Assembly (NCBI RefSeq): GCF_001550095.1
Contig: NZ_LRUC01000025.1
Location: 1-32,788, forward strand
DNA from: Celeribacter ethanolicus
Lineage (GTDB): Bacteria > Pseudomonadota > Alphaproteobacteria > Rhodobacterales > Rhodobacteraceae
Direction of reading: 5' to 3'
DNA: 32,788 nt
The notes under the pieces are model-generated. The model ran no database searches. It was not told where the DNA came from and saw only the letters and a list, made by a program, of their open reading frames with translations. Shown in pieces: positions 30,220 to 32,788 of the stretch. Position 1 is the stretch's first letter. Every line of letters starts with the position of its first letter. The position numbers and the translations under genes are program-made.

Positions 30220-31104
30220 ATGACCGTCATCCAAACCGTAGGTGTCATTGGCGCGGGTCAGATGGGACGGGGCATTGCCCAGGTCTTTGCGCAATCCGGC
30301 TATGACGTGATGCTTCAGGACGTCTCCTCCGACGCCCTGGGCATTGCCGAAGGGTTCATCAGGGACCGTCTCGACCGCAATGTCTCCTCGGGCAAGATGA
30401 CGGTCGGTGAGCGGGCGGAAACACTCGGGCGGCTCTCTTATGGCTCCTCCATCGAGCCGCTCGGGGCCCGCGATCTTATCGTCGAAAGCGCGACGGAAAA
30501 GGAGGCGGTCAAAGTGGCGATTTTCGAGAGTCTCCTGCCGCATCTGTCCGATCATACGCTCCTGACTACGAACACCTCGTCGCTGTCGATCACCCGGCTG
30601 GCGGCGCATACCGACCGGCCCGAACGCTTTATGGGGCTGCATTTCATGAACCCGGTTCCGGTGATGAAACTCGTGGAACTGATCCGCGGCATCGCCACCG
30701 ATGAGACGACATTCAAGACCATGCAAGAGGTCGTCGCCCGCCTCGGCAAGACCGGCACCGTCTCGGAGGATTACCCGGCCTTCATCGTCAACCGTATCCT
30801 CGTGCCGATGATCAACGAGGCGGTCTACACCCTGTTTGAAGGCGTCGGGAATGTCGCCTCCATAGACGCCTCGATGAAGCTCGGCGCGAACCAGCCGATG
30901 GGGCCTTTGGAATTGGCCGATTTCATCGGGCTCGACACCTGCCTGTCGATCATGGGCGTGCTCAACGACGGGCTCGCCGACAGCAAATACCGGCCCTGTC
31001 CGCTTCTGGTGAAATATGTCGAGGCCGGTTGGCTCGGTCGCAAGACCGGGCGTGGATTTTACGATTATCGCGGCGCGGACGGCATCCCCGTCCCGACGCG
31101 CTGA
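30220..31104 (+). CDS. 3-hydroxyacyl-CoA (3-hydroxybutyryl-CoA) dehydrogenase
   Basis: The 294-residue cytosolic NAD-dependent enzyme catalyses the third step of beta-oxidation or the reduction in butanoyl metabolism. The Rossmann motif GAGQMGRGIAQ is at 11-21. Catalytic H141 (GLHFMNPVPVMKLVE), the Asn in NRILVPMINEAV and the C-terminal domain signature GPLELADFIGLDTCLSIM match single-domain HbdA/PaaH proteins. AAGGA lies before the ATG at 30220. Located between the transporter and etfBA, it fits breakdown of the acyl-CoA made by the ligase; no thiolase, hydratase or acyl-CoA dehydrogenase is in view. Confidence 0.92.
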   Translation: MTVIQTVGVIGAGQMGRGIAQVFAQSGYDVMLQDVSSDALGIAEGFIRDRLDRNVSSGKMTVGERAETLGRLSYGSSIEPLGARDLIVESATEKEAVKVAIFESLLPHLSDHTLLTTNTSSLSITRLAAHTDRPERFMGLHFMNPVPVMKLVELIRGIATDETTFKTMQEVVARLGKTGTVSEDYPAFIVNRILVPMINEAVYTLFEGVGNVASIDASMKLGANQPMGPLELADFIGLDTCLSIMGVLNDGLADSKYRPCPLLVKYVEAGWLGRKTGRGFYDYRGADGIPVPTR

Positions 31105-31128
31105 ACATGGAAGAAAAGGAGTTTACGC

Positions 31129-31881
31129 ATGAAGGTATTGGTACCTGTTAAACGCGTGATCGACTACAACGTGAAGGTCAAGGTTAAGACCGACGGCACG
31201 GGTGTCGATCTTGCGAACGTGAAGATGTCGATGAACCCGTTCGACGAGATCGCGGTCGAAGAGGCCATTCGTCTCAAGGAGGCCGGCGTGGCTTCCGAGG
31301 TGGTCGTGGTGTCGATCGGCGAGAAGAAATCCGTGGATACGATCCGCAACGCGCTCGCCATGGGCGCGGATCGCGGCATTCTGGTCGAAGAGGATCAGGG
31401 CGTCGAGATCGAGCCGCTGGCGGTGGCAAAGATCCTCGCCAAGATCGTCGCGGAGGAGGCGCCCGAACTGGTGATCCTCGGCAAGCAGGCGATCGACAAC
31501 GACATGAACGCCACCGGTCAGATGCTCGCGGCGCTTCTCGGCTGGGGGCAGGCGACCTTTGCCTCCGAGGTGCTGATCTCCGAGGGCAAGGCGGTGGTGA
31601 CCCGCGAGGTGGACGGCGGGTTGCAGACGATTTCCGTCACTCTTCCGGCCATCGTGACGACCGACCTGCGTCTCAACGAGCCGCGCTATGCCTCTTTGCC
31701 AAACATCATGAAGGCGAAGAAGAAGCCGCTCGACGAGAAGACCGCCGCCGATTACGGCGTCGACACCACGCCGCGCCTGACGGTCGTGAAAACCGAAGAA
31801 CCCGCGGCGCGCGAAGCCGGGATCAAGGTCGGCTCGGTCGATGAACTCATTGCGAAACTCAAAGAGGGAGGTCTCGTCTGA
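31129..31881 (+). CDS. etfB: Electron transfer flavoprotein beta subunit
   Basis: The 250-residue EtfB is the AMP-binding small subunit of ETF, which takes electrons from acyl-CoA dehydrogenases to ETF:ubiquinone oxidoreductase. It shows the family start [33 protein letters not shown], the recognition-loop region [27 protein letters not shown] (in parts) and the terminal LKEGGLV. Standard length. AAGGAG is upstream. It overlaps etfA by one base (TGATG). Confidence 0.96.
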   Translation: MKVLVPVKRVIDYNVKVKVKTDGTGVDLANVKMSMNPFDEIAVEEAIRLKEAGVASEVVVVSIGEKKSVDTIRNALAMGADRGILVEEDQGVEIEPLAVAKILAKIVAEEAPELVILGKQAIDNDMNATGQMLAALLGWGQATFASEVLISEGKAVVTREVDGGLQTISVTLPAIVTTDLRLNEPRYASLPNIMKAKKKPLDEKTAADYGVDTTPRLTVVKTEEPAAREAGIKVGSVDELIAKLKEGGLV

Positions 31882-32788
31882 TGGCTGTTCTCTGTCTTGC
31901 GGATGTGGCGGGCGGCGCGGTCGCGCTCGACGCCACCGCGAAAGCCGTCTCGGCTTCGGCGAAACTGGGCGATGTGACGCTTCTCGTGTGCGGTGCGCCG
32001 GGCTACGAGGCCGCGAAGATCGACGGCGTGGCCAAGGTTCTGGTCGCCGATGACGCGGCCTATGCCCACGGGCTGGCGGAAAACCTTGCCGATCTGATCG
32101 TGTCTCTGGCGGGTGGCTACAGCCACATCACCGCCGCCGCGACGACGACGGGCAAGAACGTCCTGCCGCGGGTTGCGGCGCTTCTGGATGTGATGGTTCT
32201 GACCGATGTGACCTCCGTGGTGGATGCGGATACGTTCCAGCGCCCGGTCTATGCCGGCAACGCGATTCAGACGGTACGCTCGAAAGATGAAAAGAAGGTT
32301 ATCACCTTCCGCACTTCGACCTTCGAGGCGGCGGGCAGCGGCGGTTCCGCGGCGGTCGAGGCGGCCTCGGGCGCGGGGGACACCGGCCTGTCGGCCTTTG
32401 TCGAGGACAAGGTGGCGGAAAGCGACCGCCCGGAACTGACCAGCGCGAAGATCGTCGTCTCGGGCGGGCGCGGTGTCGGTTCGGAAGAGAGCTTTGCGAT
32501 CATCGAGGCGCTCGCCGACAAGCTCGGCGCGGCCGTGGGCGCGTCGCGTGCGGCGGTCGACAGCGGGTTTGCGCCGAACGACTGGCAGGTCGGCCAGACC
32601 GGCAAGGTGGTGGCGCCTGAGCTTTACATCGCCTGCGGCATCTCGGGTGCGATCCAGCACCTCGCGGGGATGAAGGATTCGAAGGTGATCGTCGCGATCA
32701 ACAAGGACGAAGAAGCCCCGATCTTCCAGGTCGCAGACTTCGGCCTCGTCGCTGATCTCTTCGACGCCGTGCCAGAAATGACCGAGAA
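31881..32788 (+). CDS. etfA: Electron transfer flavoprotein alpha subunit (3' end outside window)
   Basis: The frame is open from ATG 31881 to the window edge: 302 residues, so only a few C-terminal residues (the family is about 308) are missing. The FAD-binding region is clear: [33 protein letters not shown] in part, [23 protein letters not shown] and [22 protein letters not shown]. The N-terminal domain begins [14 protein letters not shown]. It shares the TGATG junction with etfB. Confidence 0.95.
   Translation, partial: MAVLCLADVAGGAVALDATAKAVSASAKLGDVTLLVCGAPGYEAAKIDGVAKVLVADDAAYAHGLAENLADLIVSLAGGYSHITAAATTTGKNVLPRVAALLDVMVLTDVTSVVDADTFQRPVYAGNAIQTVRSKDEKKVITFRTSTFEAAGSGGSAAVEAASGAGDTGLSAFVEDKVAESDRPELTSAKIVVSGGRGVGSEESFAIIEALADKLGAAVGASRAAVDSGFAPNDWQVGQTGKVVAPELYIACGISGAIQHLAGMKDSKVIVAINKDEEAPIFQVADFGLVADLFDAVPEMTE

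Noticed and set aside
1-32788. CRISPR array, tRNA or rRNA genes, PQQ synthesis genes, pqqA-like small ORF, prophage genes
   Set aside because: I looked for these and saw no supporting repeats, cloverleaf-like sequences, or pqq motifs in the window.

Overview
The window reads as chromosome of a marine-type alphaproteobacterium, most likely Rhodobacteraceae (Roseobacter group). The basis is the GC-rich coding style, the protein flavour of every operon, and the pairing of a NosP/NahK/LuxR-type regulatory set with a periplasmic PQQ-dependent alcohol oxidation cluster. No taxonomic marker gene is present, so this placement is an inference.

Layout: (1) 1-2.3 kb is mobile-element debris: a complete IS3-family element (1-1231) with imperfect terminal repeats and a programmed frameshift site, then a 5'-truncated IS66 transposase on the minus strand that abuts small broken ORFs. 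(2) 2.3-6.5 kb is a signalling operon: a LuxR-type response regulator (ErbR/AgmR-like), a FIST-domain sensor (NosP-like) and a NahK/ErcS-type hybrid histidine kinase. (3) 6.5-21.1 kb is the alcohol oxidation island: a PQQ alcohol dehydrogenase carrying the second aspartate diagnostic of lanthanide-dependent enzymes, a PedF-like cytochrome c550, a second small cytochrome c, a MoxJ-like binding protein, a PedA1A2BC-like transporter (type I binding protein, YVTN propeller, ATPase, ABC-2 permease) with an acidic secreted protein of unknown function inserted, a NosR-like flavin/Fe-S membrane protein with its ApbE flavinyltransferase, a Sel1-repeat protein, and a NitT/TauT-type ABC transporter split over two loci 10 kb apart. 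(4) 21.1-23.8 kb is a second two-component pair (OmpR-type regulator plus PAS hybrid kinase). (5) 23.95-32.8 kb is a catabolic run: AMP-forming acyl-CoA ligase, a complete branched-chain-amino-acid-type ABC transporter (livGFKHM order), 3-hydroxyacyl-CoA dehydrogenase and etfBA, with etfA running off the window.

How they may fit together: alcohols would be oxidised in the periplasm by the quinoprotein, with electrons going to the cytochromes c; the resulting acids could be activated by the CoA ligase and degraded by beta-oxidation feeding ETF. This last link is inference.

The strongest unexplained signal is a 16-bp inverted repeat (TACGAC-N4-GTCGTA or close variants). It occurs in five intergenic regions of the alcohol island, each time with a weaker partner copy exactly 23 bp away, and I did not find it in front of the regulators or the liv operon. 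It defines a candidate regulon that includes the otherwise puzzling NosR-like, Sel1 and NitT/TauT-like genes.
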